Shown here one piece after another: positions 1 through 9,970 of a stretch of 31,683 nucleotides of DNA (position 1 is the stretch's first letter; every line of letters begins with the position of its first letter). The notes under the pieces were generated by a model. That model worked only from the letters and a program-made list of their open reading frames with translations. It made no database searches and was not told where the DNA came from. Position numbers and translations under genes: made by a program. Source of the stretch: a virus; the IMG/VR virus record IMGVR_UViG_3300047386_000170, positions 1 through 31,683 of that record; one strand, given 5' to 3'.

Positions 1-1662
1 CTTGTACTGGTTCTGTGGTGTGTACATGGAAGACAGGGTTGGATCACCTACCATCAACGTATGCAGCGCCAGGTACTTCTGAGCCTCTTGCTCTTGCTCC
101 CCGTAGCCAAGGTGCATCTCAACGACCACATCACGCTTGCTGCTCCACTGCCCTGGGCTCACTGGTACAAACTGACCAGCAATCTCAACGACCTTATCTT
201 CAGACTCATTCTCCACGACCAGCTGGTAGATGCGCTGGTACAGAGGTTTTAAGAAGTTGTTCGCAAAGTTACGTGCAATGATCTTCTGGCGTTGCTGAGA
301 CATGGTTGCCAGCTGTTCCACCATAGCAGCTGAGTTCTGCTTACTGATGGCATCCTTGTTGAGGCCCTGAGATAACCGGGAGACGCCTGTGGTGTCCTCC
401 TTGTCATCATCGAGCATCTGGATGGTCTGGAAGATAAACGGGTTCAAAGGTGCCTGGGGCATCGCATTGATTGCATCAGGGCGTGATACATTGACCACCC
501 CGCCTACCCGGTTGTCTATCAACTCGCGTGGGTTCGTAAGACCACCTTTAACCACTGTGTAGCGTGGGTTGTTAGTGATCATGGCGTGATCGAGAATCGA
601 CCGGGTCAGTACCGTCCGAGCATTCTGGATAGGGACAACCTTGGAGCCAAAGTTATTACCAAAGAAGGCATGGGGGATGGGCAGTGGGATAAACGGGATG
701 AATGGCTTACGGTCTGCCAGTTCACACTCCAGAACCACATTGCCAGCCTTGATAACCCGGTAGAGCTCGGCGGTTCCTGTCGCTTCCTTGTCTAGCATTA
801 TGTATGCTTCGTAGACAGTCACGGAGCGCACCTGATCTTGGTAGCCTTTGGTGTTAAAACCACGGTCACTACCGATCTCTTCGTGTCGGCTGAGGACCTC
901 TGGGTCTGTCTCCATGTCTACGTCTTCGTGGTCACCGATCTTACTGATGATGTCCTCGTCGTAGCCCATCTCACGTAGCTCTGAGATCGTCTTGGTGGTC
1001 CTGTGGGCACAGAAGCTAACCGAATCCAGATCCTTGCTCTGGGGCTCAATTAGGAACTCCTCGGGGGCTACAGCCTCAATGATGACTTGGCTGGTATCTT
1101 CAAAGACACGCAGTTCACCTGAGTATAGGCCCAGCGCATCCTCTTCGATTTCCTCGATCTCTACGTTGTCTTGTGCAAGCAGGGTATCAAGCTCTTCCTC
1201 AGTAAGGTCTGAGACGGTCTCTAGGTGGCTGTCTTCCTGTGTGGCCCAGAATACCTTGGCAATACCTACGCGAGCCACAAGACCATCGTGGATGACGGTG
1301 TTCATCGTGTTGTAAAGGTTGTTCTGGCGATTAGCCACGTAGTCACAATAGCTGGTGCTAATCTCTGCCAGGGGGACGTCTTCTTGAGACTGGGCTGCAA
1401 AGCGAACCGTACGGAATCCCGTACTGAATGTTTCTAGCAGCGCTGCCTTCATGCTCTCTACTGCATCATAGACATCCATAGAGACATACTTGCTGTTGCC
1501 GTCATGTGCTGGCCTAGGGAGTGAGGCATTGTAGAAGTCTACGACACGCTTACGCTCTCTAGAGATCTGTGAATCATAATAGCCCACACTGCGTCTGATG
1601 TTGTCATCAAGTATCGTGACAATCTTATCGTCATCCAGCTTAGTGTATTCATCTTTATTCAT
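1..1662 (-). CDS. Portal (head-tail connector) protein, 3' end cut by window edge
   Basis: An uninterrupted frame runs from an ATG at 1662 to the left edge, giving 554 residues with no stop, so the C-terminus is missing. The start lies 2 nt after the large terminase stop. The protein begins MNKDEYTKLDDDKIVTILDD. It has an acidic, charged middle section and a late segment of the type GVSRLSQGLNKDAISKQNSA followed by a long helix rich in Gln and Arg. That pattern is typical of large portal proteins of P22-like and related marine podoviruses, not of the T7 gp8 connector. Portals form the dodecameric ring through which DNA is packaged and ejected. Position next to terminase supports the call. The family assignment is from motif memory only. 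No strong Shine-Dalgarno is seen, so translation is probably coupled to terminase. Confidence 0.8.
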   Translation of the reverse strand, partial: MNKDEYTKLDDDKIVTILDDNIRRSVGYYDSQISRERKRVVDFYNASLPRPAHDGNSKYVSMDVYDAVESMKAALLETFSTGFRTVRFAAQSQEDVPLAEISTSYCDYVANRQNNLYNTMNTVIHDGLVARVGIAKVFWATQEDSHLETVSDLTEEELDTLLAQDNVEIEEIEEDALGLYSGELRVFEDTSQVIIEAVAPEEFLIEPQSKDLDSVSFCAHRTTKTISELREMGYDEDIISKIGDHEDVDMETDPEVLSRHEEIGSDRGFNTKGYQDQVRSVTVYEAYIMLDKEATGTAELYRVIKAGNVVLECELADRKPFIPFIPLPIPHAFFGNNFGSKVVPIQNARTVLTRSILDHAMITNNPRYTVVKGGLTNPRELIDNRVGGVVNVSRPDAINAMPQAPLNPFIFQTIQMLDDDKEDTTGVSRLSQGLNKDAISKQNSAAMVEQLATMSQQRQKIIARNFANNFLKPLYQRIYQLVVENESEDKVVEIAGQFVPVSPGQWSSKRDVVVEMHLGYGEQEQEAQKYLALHTLMVGDPTLSSMYTPQNQYK

Positions 1663-1664
1663 GA

Positions 1665-3242
1665 TTAGACCATTTCAATGTAAAATTCATCGCCACTCTC
1701 TATTGGTTCCCAAGCTCCCTGGTGTACGTGGTTGGCTAGGGCGAGAGACATGACACAGTCATCAAAACATCCGGGTTCAGCTTCCATAGAACCGCTTTCT
1801 GTGACGATGTATGTCAGCATCTCTCTTATCGTTACTTTGTCGTTGAGCTCGATCTTTCCTTCACGCACTTCCGCACGTAGCTGATCGATGACTAGGGGCT
1901 TGGTTTTGGCTGTCGTAGTGAACCCAAGCTTGATCGTCTCTCGATCTGTGAGCTTGTCCACTTGGACCTCGGTGTAGAAGTTTGGGTAGGCCATATCCTT
2001 GCCTAACCGGGTACACGTTAGAATGCCGTGGCTGTTATTCTCGACAACAATGTGGGCCTCGTTGTAGTACTCACCTAAGTGATAGAGGACCGTAGCAAAG
2101 TGGTCTGGGTGGACATGAGCTCTCCAAGTTGCAACCTGTCGCTTCTTACTATCGAGCACCTGAGCGACACTGTAGTCACCACCCCGGACGCCCATAGCAA
2201 CATCGGCACCTATGACATAGAGCTCGCCTGGGTCATGGGGCCGGTAGGTTGTTAACTCACCTCTGCCATTCTCCAGCCACTCTTCGGCCTCTAATGCTAG
2301 ACGCTGCTTGACGTCCTCAGCCTCAGGTAGACGCTTCTGTAGAAGCTCTGGGTTAAACACAGGGCGCCCAGTTGTCAGGAAGGCCTCTTCAGGCTCTGCA
2401 GGGTACTCCTGTCTAAAGAGATCCAAGCCGTTCTGTGCAATCTTCCTACGTCTGAACATCAGCTGCTCATCGTCTAGGGTATACTGCTCGGCCAAGTCTT
2501 CTTCTTCTGGGGTGCGCTCAAAGTTCTCTGGGACTTTCTCCCGATACTCTGGATCAGCAAACCAAGGTATAAACACTGGCACGTAGCCATTAGACCCATC
2601 AACAGCACCCTTCCATAGGTCATAGAAGATACCCGTGACACCGTTTGCTGTACTTTCGACAAAGACAGCTGTGCCAGGTGCATTAGGGACAGCCTGTGTT
2701 AGGCCGTTCCAGTTCTCTTGGGCTGTACTCTTAGGCCAGAAGGCAATCTCTGATGCGTGAACGTGTGTCAGGGTTTCCCCTCGACCAACAGCCTCGCCAC
2801 CAGCCGTAGCAACCACATAAGAACTGTCCAAGACATCGAATGAAAGCTCTCGTCTAGAAGAATACTTTGTGTGGGGCTTCAAGATGTCTGGACAGTTCTC
2901 ATGGTAACGCTTGGTCATATCAAAGAGCGCACGGGTGGAGTCTGCGTGGTGGGTAATCACCAGAGACTTACATGCTGCCCTCTGAGACACAGCGAAATAC
3001 AAGTAGCCGCCAACGTAAGTACTTAGGCCTTGCTGGCGAGCCTTAAGGATAATCACGCGCACCTTGCCCTCGTCAGCCATCTGTTTGCAGACAGCATCGT
3101 CTAGGATCTCTTGGGCTGGCTTAAGTTTTAGGGGAGCTATGTCCCCTTGCTTGGTGCGGATCTTTAGTGCTGAGTTGGCGTAAAAGCTAAAGTCTTCATA
3201 CAGACGTTTGCGTATCGCCTTCACTTGCTTCTGGGTTGGCAT
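1665..3242 (-). CDS. terL: Terminase large subunit
   Basis: This 525-residue protein is the DNA-packaging motor ATPase and nuclease. It shows a Walker A-like KARQQGLST at residues 67-75, an acidic Walker B region around THVHASEIAFW with Glu165, and a C-terminal RNase H-like nuclease with Asp347 (IGADVAMG), Asp356 (GGDYSVA), Glu401 (VVENNSHG) and Asp494/495 (CFDDCVMS). The start is ATG at 3242, preceded by GAGGAAGAG. It overlaps the small terminase frame by 47 nt. The length is usual for the family. The ATPase loop differs from the T7 gp19 sequence I remember, so the packaging module does not look T7-derived. The portal follows immediately. Confidence 0.92.
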   Translation of the reverse strand: MPTQKQVKAIRKRLYEDFSFYANSALKIRTKQGDIAPLKLKPAQEILDDAVCKQMADEGKVRVIILKARQQGLSTYVGGYLYFAVSQRAACKSLVITHHADSTRALFDMTKRYHENCPDILKPHTKYSSRRELSFDVLDSSYVVATAGGEAVGRGETLTHVHASEIAFWPKSTAQENWNGLTQAVPNAPGTAVFVESTANGVTGIFYDLWKGAVDGSNGYVPVFIPWFADPEYREKVPENFERTPEEEDLAEQYTLDDEQLMFRRRKIAQNGLDLFRQEYPAEPEEAFLTTGRPVFNPELLQKRLPEAEDVKQRLALEAEEWLENGRGELTTYRPHDPGELYVIGADVAMGVRGGDYSVAQVLDSKKRQVATWRAHVHPDHFATVLYHLGEYYNEAHIVVENNSHGILTCTRLGKDMAYPNFYTEVQVDKLTDRETIKLGFTTTAKTKPLVIDQLRAEVREGKIELNDKVTIREMLTYIVTESGSMEAEPGCFDDCVMSLALANHVHQGAWEPIESGDEFYIEMV

Positions 3243-3738
3243 CGGTTTGCTCTTCCTCTTCTTCGCTATCCAAGAGCGAACTTAAGAAGGCTTCTGCCTT
3301 GCCGATTGTTACTTCGCTTTTGGCAGCTGGTTTAGACCGGGTGAAGTCTAGGATCAGACGCGCAGCCGTGAGTCGATCCCGTGCTGATGCCGGTGCTGTA
3401 CGCATGATTTCGACAGATGTTTCCAATGCTTCTACGGAATACTTGTCATCAATGTTGTACTCTGGGTTATCAGACATGATCTTTACTACCTTCTTGGCTT
3501 CTTGTTTTGCTTTATCCCTTATTGGCTTCATACCCTCAGCCGTGTGGCCGTCATGGGTCCCCCAAGGTCTACCGACATTCGGTCCCTTAGGTTTCTTCAT
3601 CCAAGACCTATGAAGTGCTCGGCCCTCTGGCGTCTTCTGGAGACGCGCAAAGTAATTGGATTCACCCGTCCTTGAGTTGTAGTGAGTTCCCTTTGGTGCT
3701 TTTGCGACCTTTTTTCGGGGCTGGTTTGGCTTGGGCAT
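3196..3738 (-). CDS. terS: Probable terminase small subunit
   Basis: A 180-residue protein directly upstream of the large terminase, overlapping it by 47 nt. The N-terminal 75 residues are very basic (MPKPNQPRKKVAKAPKGTHY), fitting DNA binding. The middle (about residues 95-140: YSVEALETSVEIMRTAPASA, then DRLTAARLILDFTRSKPA) is helical and resembles the central region of phage small terminases that select DNA for packaging. The C-terminus is strongly acidic (SEEEEEQTD). The start is ATG at 3738 with GGAG 7 nt upstream. The function is inferred from position and helical pattern. I see no diagnostic catalytic motif, as expected for this non-enzymatic subunit. Confidence 0.7.
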   Translation of the reverse strand: MPKPNQPRKKVAKAPKGTHYNSRTGESNYFARLQKTPEGRALHRSWMKKPKGPNVGRPWGTHDGHTAEGMKPIRDKAKQEAKKVVKIMSDNPEYNIDDKYSVEALETSVEIMRTAPASARDRLTAARLILDFTRSKPAAKSEVTIGKAEAFLSSLLDSEEEEEQTDANPEASEGDTQTSV

Positions 3739-3928
3739 CTCTCGTCTCCACTAGTGAGTTTATGATAGAGAGTGTCTCAGGACACTTTTTGCAGAAGACA
3801 GGGGCTGGGATGTCTTTCTTGAGTTCATCCAGCATGATTTTGCGCTGGGCATCGGTCAGAAGCGTAGACGTCTTAATGACCTCTATCGTCTCCATGACCT
3901 CGACCAGGTCTTGGACTGTAAGTAACAT
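3662..3928 (-). CDS. Small hypothetical protein with a CxxC motif, upstream of terminase
   Basis: An 88-residue frame starting at an ATG behind a clear AGGAGAG. Residues 1-45 are helical and acidic (VQDLVEVMETIEVIKTS), residues 46-49 are CKKC, and the tail is Lys/Pro/Ala-rich (KPAPKKGRKSTKG). The last 77 nt are read in a second frame by the small terminase gene, so the basic tail and the basic terminase N-terminus share DNA. The good ribosome site and the roughly 190 nt of sequence not shared with another gene argue that it is real. No family is recognised. The position suggests a packaging or head-assembly accessory protein. A lone CxxC could bind metal only as a dimer. Confidence 0.7.
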   Translation of the reverse strand: MLLTVQDLVEVMETIEVIKTSTLLTDAQRKIMLDELKKDIPAPVFCKKCPETLSIINSLVETRDAQAKPAPKKGRKSTKGNSLQLKDG

Positions 3929-3947
3929 TTGCTCTCCTTGGGTGGTC

Positions 3948-6900
3948 TTAGGCGGCTGTTAGTGCGCCCGGTGGGGGCGTTAGAGCCCCTGGTGCCATCT
4001 GTTGTTGCTTCTGGCGTTCTTCTTCTTCAGCTTGCTCTTGCTTCATGAGCATTGCCATAACGACAGCAAAGGCCATCGCTAGTGGGTGGCTGTAGAATTG
4101 AACCTTTGTGCTGTTCTTAAAGAACTCACGTACTGCCTTTGCCGCATGAGGGTATTCTTTTTTCATGCGCTTAGGTTCCATTCCGTAGAAAGTAAGGGCG
4201 TCAACGGCAAGCTCAGACACAGACCTTGAATACCTCTCGAACCTGTCGATTTCTGCTTGAACCTCGGCCCTTTCAGCCATGTCTGGTATTACTCCCAAGA
4301 TACGCTTGGCTGGGCCACTTATTCTCACAGGTTGTACATTGTCACCGTTAGTAAATACTTCTTCATCTTGGATCTTCAGAATATCTTTGATGACTTTGTT
4401 ACTGCTAACACTAGGGGTATTTACCAGCTGACCTATAAGACCGTCAAAAGTCTTAGGTGCAGCATAGTCTACTTCACCTGTTAGGTAGTTCTTACTAATG
4501 AGAGCTTCTGGGACATCTCTGCCATCTAAGTCTGTACCAGACAGGCCATGCATAGTTTCATGGAATGCAGTAACGTATGCTTCAAAGTCTGAAATGAAAC
4601 GGTCTGAGCTAGGTAGCTTAGATCCAGGCTTCATTACAAAAGCACCGTACTTGTTATAGACCCCAGATGCATTCTTTCCTGCATCACGGTCTTCTCCAGT
4701 TATTCTGGCAGCATCAAGCATCGCCTCGTTGTCTTCAACAAGCTGAAGTGTGATGTCCACGGCTTTCGCAAACCTTTTGGCGTTCTCTAAACCTTGTGGA
4801 ATCCCGTTCTCAAATGCGCCCCCAGGTTTGCCAATTTCAATTGCGGCTCGAACTGTAGGTGCTTCAAGTTTTACTTCCTGGGTAGTGGGGACAGGACGCC
4901 GGGCGGTGGATCCATCTTGAGATCCCTGAATCCGCTGGGCGAGGATGCCTGCGACTCCTGTGGGTTGCTGGTTGAACCTTGGGCTCTCTTGGCTTGGGCC
5001 ATCGCTACCATCCCCTCGATAAAGTCCTTCATCGCCTCTGGGGGTACTTGGCTGATTATTGACGGCTCCGTCTCCGTCTGCATCGGGGAGTGCTTCTTGG
5101 ATTTGGTCATTTGCTATTCCTTCGCCTTCCGCAAGCATGATTGCAGCATCTAGATAGTCATTATCTGAGCCTCTTCCAGGGGCTACGCCTAAATGTCTGA
5201 ATAATTGTTTCTCAGGATACCACATCAGAGCTTGGAAGTCAGCTGTTTCGATATTGTAACCAAGATCACTTAGTTTTGCTATTGCAGCCTTTGTAACGTC
5301 ACGCATGTACGCACGTTCACTTGGGCCTTTTGGCTGTGCTTGTAGCTGTGGTTTAAGGTTTTTTACATGGGTTCCAGTCTTCTTAAAGAAGTTTGGCTTA
5401 GTGTGGTTTACACCATTTTCCTCTTTGTACTTCTTGTAAAACTTCTGATATCTCTTCTCAACCTTGGTGACAAAATCGTCAAACAATGCTGGGTCTTTGT
5501 TAATATCACGCTTACCGACACCCATTTCCTTGAGCGTCTGGTTTATCATCTTCTGCTCAAGTTTACCTGCAGTCTTCAAAGCGCCTTTGACGTTAGATCG
5601 ACCTTGGTCAAGATCTGGGTCTGCAACAAATGGACGCCCCACCAAGCGGTTCCACATACGCATCCACCAAATGTCCATCGTAAGTGGGTCGTAGTTACCA
5701 CGGATGTTCTGGTAGAAACCTTGGCCGATCTTAGGTCCTATTATGTATGAACCTTTGACTTGCGCGTTTGCACCTTCTGATGATGGTACTTTGATTTCTG
5801 TACCATATTGGGCGTTGAACCGAGATATGTAGTCATTGAGCTCGTTGACAGTAAAGTCTTGATCCATGAAGTCTTGGATGGGCATATTTGCACCAGAAGA
5901 CTGATAGGCATTAAAGAAGTCAAAGGCCTCAAGCATAGCGGCGTTCCGCTCACCACCTTTAATCCAGGTGTCGGTAGGCATCTTGCCGTTGTCCATAAAG
6001 TGACGGAAAACCTCTAGTGCATACTGGAAGTTGTCGGCCACGGCCTGGCCATTAGAAGTAACAGCTAGAGCAAAATCAAAAGCTGCTTCTGCGTCTGGTG
6101 ACTGGGTTACGCGGGGATCAACAAGAGATACAACACGTTTTGCTGCTTTGAGCTTACGGTCATACCATCCGATGGCGTTAGCGTCACTTTGTAGTGCGTT
6201 AGCAGCCTCAGTTGCCATGTAAGTAGATATGATATCCACGTTCTCAGGTGTGTACTCAAAAGGCTCACTACGGCCTGTGGCTTCTTTCCACTTTTGGTGC
6301 ATGTAATCTGCAGCTTCAACTAGATTACGCTTTTTAGTAGGCTTATATGAACCTTCACGCATCTTTTGGATATCAGCTTCGCTAGGTGACTCATTAAGGC
6401 GAGTAGCGTTGATTTCAGACTGAGGTACGTTCAGAGGGTTTACATATGTCTGTAATGTAGGCTCTTGAGACGCAGAGTTTAGGTCTTTAGCAAACCTAGG
6501 ACGATCCTCGGTCTCAGGGGCTTGCATACGTCCCACACGGGCTTGCTGGAGCGCCACACGGTCTCTGTAGGGCTTGAAGTAGGTGTCTATGGTATCTTGG
6601 TTAACACCGATGTTCTGGAGCTCTGTGGTGATCTCATCGAGTGCTGCAACAGGGTCTGGGCCTAGGCTAGACTGTACGTCTTCTAGGGCGGTCATCAGCT
6701 GCGCTTTGTCAGACACAGATACGCCGGCATCTTCGGATACTTGGGATGCTAAGGTTCTGGCGAAGCTGTTGTTGTCGATCTTGCCTGCCTGGTAGTTCTC
6801 CGGGGTTGTGAACTGGTTGCCAGACAGAGGCTGACTAGGTGCTTCAGTTTGTACATCAGTCTGCGTTGGAGACTGTTGCACACCGCGAGCCAACAAAGGG

Positions 6901-9068
6901 TTGTCTGGGGTTGCCACAATGAGTTCTGGGGCAGTCATCTGAGCGTATTGGCCGATGATCGGGATGATCTCGTTGAGCTCTAAGACGGGGTTGGTGTCCC
7001 CATCCATATTCTGTTGGATGCTCTCTAAGACAGGGGCTAACTCAGGTTGGCCTGCGAAGTCTTGGGCCATACTGTTGATTGTCTGCGATAGACCATCCCG
7101 TGAGAGGCCAGTGCCAGACAGGATGGTTCCTACCGGGGAGTTGGCGTTGGGTGGGGCATCGATCTGGGTAGCTATGCTAGCTAGAGCTTCCCTACGGACC
7201 TTTGCATCCGCTTCAGCTGTCTTGGCCTTGTCTACTAGAGATAAACCAGATGGCGAGGGTAGGCCCTGTGCATTGACGTTCTTGTTGACGAACCTTGATA
7301 GCTTATTGCGGCGACCAGTGGCTGCATCAACCAGGCGACCTAAGCCTACTATGCCTGCTTGGATTGGTACTGACTGACCTAGGGTAGCTGCAGCTGCACC
7401 ACCACCGACAATGATGTTACCAATGCGCGTTGGATCATAGACAGCACCAGACGTTCCAAAGGGACTGAAGTAGTCAGTGAATTGGCTAACGCCGCCCTTC
7501 ATACCACCTTTGAATAACCCGGTGATTACATTAGATTTGGCTAAAGCATTCATGAGGGCAGCGCCCTCTTGGTAAGGGCCCACCAGGCGAGCTAATGCAG
7601 CCATCTGTGTTTTGCTTACATACCCAGATACTTTGTTCTTGCCTGACTTAATGCCAGCATTGGCAGGGGCAAAATCAGATATCACTTGATCGAGGGAGCT
7701 AGCGTTCTTGCTGTTTAGTTTACCCTTGAGAGCCTTCACTAGTTCTGTGATTTCACCGTTGTTTTGCTCACGGACAGCTTCTAGGGCACCCTTAGCTCCA
7801 AACTGGGCAGTGACGTCTACATTGGAAAGCTTAAAGCCTTCCGCTCTAGCAATTTGCTGTAGTTCTCTAGCGACATCACCAGCTGCAAGCTTGGTACTGT
7901 TATTAAGGTTGTTGACGTCAAGTTCACCATCAGAGGTAAACAGTTTATTTTTACCGGCAATCGCTGCTTCTGGGATAGTTGCGCCAGCACCTACAGCGCC
8001 CTCTGCCAGTGCTTCTTTTATGCTTACATCATCACCTACAGACGCAGTAGCTGCAGCTTCCCCGCCACCTTCTGTAGTTGCTTGGGATACTGTTCTGCGA
8101 GCCAGTGTTTTACCGAACAGGTTTGACGCAACAGCACCCTGACCAGCAAGCTCAAACATGGCTATTACTAAGCCTCTAGTGAGTCCACGCTGGTTAGCCT
8201 CACCCATTGCCTGGGGGTTGTTTAGTAAAACCTTGGCTGAGTTAGGGTCTGATAGGTCAACACCTTTTTCTTCTAGAAACCGGTTTACTTCATTGGAGTA
8301 CTCACGACTCAAACCACCCAAAGCTAAAACTGAGGATCCAGCAACAGGGCCAGCAACTGCAGTTGTAGCTAGACCCCCCGCTATAGATGGACCACTTTCA
8401 GACAAGGTTTCACCTGCCCAAGCCATAAAGCCAACAGGGTCGTTGGTGATTGAACCCAACCAACCTTTAAAGGAATCAGGAGCTTCAGCTAAAGACTGCT
8501 CATACCGGCTAGCTGTCGATGACTTAGGTAAGGCAGCTGCTTTATCTTGAAGAGCGCCAGCGGCTTCTAAATTAGACTGGGCTCGCTGTGTAGCGGCAGC
8601 TGTGTCTACCTGAGAAGCATTGTCTAAGCGTTTCTCAACAACCTGTGAGAAGTTTGCTTGAGCAGCTGGGGGGACACTATATTGCTGCATAAGGGCAACA
8701 ACATTCTGTGGGTCATCTAAGTTTACCCCGCGTGATGCAAAAGCTTGTGTAGGGACTCCAGCCCTCTTGAGCTCATCGTAGATGATGCCACGTTTTTCTT
8801 CTGCAGACGCAAGTCTATCTTGATCACTAAGCGCTCTAATGTCAGCTGTAGCGGCCATAGTTGGAACTGCAGCGGCAGTCTGTAAGACACCACGTTGGAT
8901 AGCGCGGGATACACCAGTACCCGCTGGGTTAACTTCTTTTGGTGGGGGTTGCGTTGGTTGCTGTGGGCCTTCTAGCTTAGACTTCAGTGCTGCTAAGGCA
9001 CCTTCTTTAGTCGCACCAGTAACCTTATACCGCTTCCCGTCAGGGGCGGTGATTGTAAACGTAGCCAT
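3948..9068 (-). CDS. Giant internal virion (ejection) protein with HExxH zincin-like motif
   Basis: A 1706-residue protein. A GTG at 9071 directly precedes the preferred ATG at 9068, which has AGGAG 6 nt upstream. The N-terminus (MATFTITAPDGKRYKVTGAT, then a KEGALAALK stretch) is a short module I associate with large phage internal virion proteins. Hydrophobic stretches at about residues 223-255 and 505-530 could insert in membranes. The second half resembles multi-domain polyvalent phage proteins, for example LAVTSNGQAVADNF near residue 1000 and QALMWYPEKQLFRHLG near 1280. A zinc-protease motif, FHETMHG, lies near residue 1502, followed by GTDLDGRD. The C-terminus has a short hydrophobic helix, a Glu/Gln-rich segment and a PGALT repeat. 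It is probably packaged in the capsid and injected with DNA to cross the envelope or act on host targets. Structural context is solid; enzymatic activity is inferred. Confidence 0.75.
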   Translation of the reverse strand: MATFTITAPDGKRYKVTGATKEGALAALKSKLEGPQQPTQPPPKEVNPAGTGVSRAIQRGVLQTAAAVPTMAATADIRALSDQDRLASAEEKRGIIYDELKRAGVPTQAFASRGVNLDDPQNVVALMQQYSVPPAAQANFSQVVEKRLDNASQVDTAAATQRAQSNLEAAGALQDKAAALPKSSTASRYEQSLAEAPDSFKGWLGSITNDPVGFMAWAGETLSESGPSIAGGLATTAVAGPVAGSSVLALGGLSREYSNEVNRFLEEKGVDLSDPNSAKVLLNNPQAMGEANQRGLTRGLVIAMFELAGQGAVASNLFGKTLARRTVSQATTEGGGEAAATASVGDDVSIKEALAEGAVGAGATIPEAAIAGKNKLFTSDGELDVNNLNNSTKLAAGDVARELQQIARAEGFKLSNVDVTAQFGAKGALEAVREQNNGEITELVKALKGKLNSKNASSLDQVISDFAPANAGIKSGKNKVSGYVSKTQMAALARLVGPYQEGAALMNALAKSNVITGLFKGGMKGGVSQFTDYFSPFGTSGAVYDPTRIGNIIVGGGAAAATLGQSVPIQAGIVGLGRLVDAATGRRNKLSRFVNKNVNAQGLPSPSGLSLVDKAKTAEADAKVRREALASIATQIDAPPNANSPVGTILSGTGLSRDGLSQTINSMAQDFAGQPELAPVLESIQQNMDGDTNPVLELNEIIPIIGQYAQMTAPELIVATPDNPLLARGVQQSPTQTDVQTEAPSQPLSGNQFTTPENYQAGKIDNNSFARTLASQVSEDAGVSVSDKAQLMTALEDVQSSLGPDPVAALDEITTELQNIGVNQDTIDTYFKPYRDRVALQQARVGRMQAPETEDRPRFAKDLNSASQEPTLQTYVNPLNVPQSEINATRLNESPSEADIQKMREGSYKPTKKRNLVEAADYMHQKWKEATGRSEPFEYTPENVDIISTYMATEAANALQSDANAIGWYDRKLKAAKRVVSLVDPRVTQSPDAEAAFDFALAVTSNGQAVADNFQYALEVFRHFMDNGKMPTDTWIKGGERNAAMLEAFDFFNAYQSSGANMPIQDFMDQDFTVNELNDYISRFNAQYGTEIKVPSSEGANAQVKGSYIIGPKIGQGFYQNIRGNYDPLTMDIWWMRMWNRLVGRPFVADPDLDQGRSNVKGALKTAGKLEQKMINQTLKEMGVGKRDINKDPALFDDFVTKVEKRYQKFYKKYKEENGVNHTKPNFFKKTGTHVKNLKPQLQAQPKGPSERAYMRDVTKAAIAKLSDLGYNIETADFQALMWYPEKQLFRHLGVAPGRGSDNDYLDAAIMLAEGEGIANDQIQEALPDADGDGAVNNQPSTPRGDEGLYRGDGSDGPSQESPRFNQQPTGVAGILAQRIQGSQDGSTARRPVPTTQEVKLEAPTVRAAIEIGKPGGAFENGIPQGLENAKRFAKAVDITLQLVEDNEAMLDAARITGEDRDAGKNASGVYNKYGAFVMKPGSKLPSSDRFISDFEAYVTAFHETMHGLSGTDLDGRDVPEALISKNYLTGEVDYAAPKTFDGLIGQLVNTPSVSSNKVIKDILKIQDEEVFTNGDNVQPVRISGPAKRILGVIPDMAERAEVQAEIDRFERYSRSVSELAVDALTFYGMEPKRMKKEYPHAAKAVREFFKNSTKVQFYSHPLAMAFAVVMAMLMKQEQAEEEERQKQQQMAPGALTPPPGALTAA

Positions 9069-9082
9069 CACGTACTCCTGAT

Positions 9083-9970
9083 TTAGGTTGGATCTTCTAC
9101 GACTGTGTAATCGCCTGCTCCGTTAGAGAGGCCACGCTCAAAGGCGATAACCTTAGACAGGACGTCCATGCGTTCAGTGATGTAGAGACGCCAAAGTCCC
9201 TCATCATCAGTGATCTTCGGTAGTGGGCTCTTGAACAATTCCATCTCTTTGTCTGAGATTGCACCTTTGGTATTGGCAGTCTTCAGAAGAGTATCGTCCA
9301 CCTGGATATTTGCTAGGATTGAGCGCATGTAGGCGCGTTTAGCCCCTTCATCATTACCATTGTAGTAATCACTGAGGCCACTGGCATCGAGCCATGCACC
9401 CAGGCGTCCAGCAAATGGTCCAGTGAGGTTGTCTTTCTTCAAGGCAGTTAATGCTTCAGACATCTGGTCATAGGATGCCTGCATTCCAATAAGGTTTTCT
9501 GAAGGGTCACCCTTGTTTGTCTTAGCTGCAGCTGCCTGAGCTCTAGCTTGGCGATCAGCAATGGCCTTCCTACGTGCCTCTTCGATCTCAAAGGCTTCCA
9601 TCTCACGGGCACGGTTGTAGTCTTGGATCTGACCATAGCTATCGCTCATTGCACCTAGGCCAGCTAAGGCACCCTGAGAGCTAGCTGCCATCGTGGCACC
9701 ACCCATGCGCATCATAGCTTCGCCTAGGCCAATCTTCTGGTTGGGCATACGGCTTGAGCCACGGGCGTTTCCAGTGGCCGATGCTAAGACAGGTTGCTGG
9801 GGCTGTGGTTGCGATGGATTAATTAAGGCTGGCCCTTGTGAGGGCATGGGGAGGCCTGAGTGCGGGTTTGGCCCTTGTGGAGGCATGGGTGGCCCCGGTT
9901 GAGGGTTGGGCATTTGAGTAATAGGTGACTGAGGCTGGAATAGGGTGGGGTCCATCAAGAGTGGGTCCAT
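9083..9970 (-). CDS. Internal virion / DNA-ejection protein
   Basis: A 295-residue protein whose ATG overlaps the TAA of the preceding gene (TAATG). The first 65 residues are Pro/Gln/Met-rich and low complexity (NPQPGPPMPPQGPNPHSGLP). Residues 85-150 are Ala/Arg/Glu-rich helix with coiled-coil character (EMEAFEIEEARRKAIADRQA). The C-terminal 120 residues are compact, with LTGPFAGRLGAWLDASG and TANTKGAISDKEMELFKSP, a pattern I recognise from virion proteins of many alphaproteobacterial phages, where it precedes the larger ejection protein. It probably forms part of the ejected internal complex. The exact role is not visible in the sequence. Confidence 0.65.
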   Translation of the reverse strand: MDPLLMDPTLFQPQSPITQMPNPQPGPPMPPQGPNPHSGLPMPSQGPALINPSQPQPQQPVLASATGNARGSSRMPNQKIGLGEAMMRMGGATMAASSQGALAGLGAMSDSYGQIQDYNRAREMEAFEIEEARRKAIADRQARAQAAAAKTNKGDPSENLIGMQASYDQMSEALTALKKDNLTGPFAGRLGAWLDASGLSDYYNGNDEGAKRAYMRSILANIQVDDTLLKTANTKGAISDKEMELFKSPLPKITDDEGLWRLYITERMDVLSKVIAFERGLSNGAGDYTVVEDPT

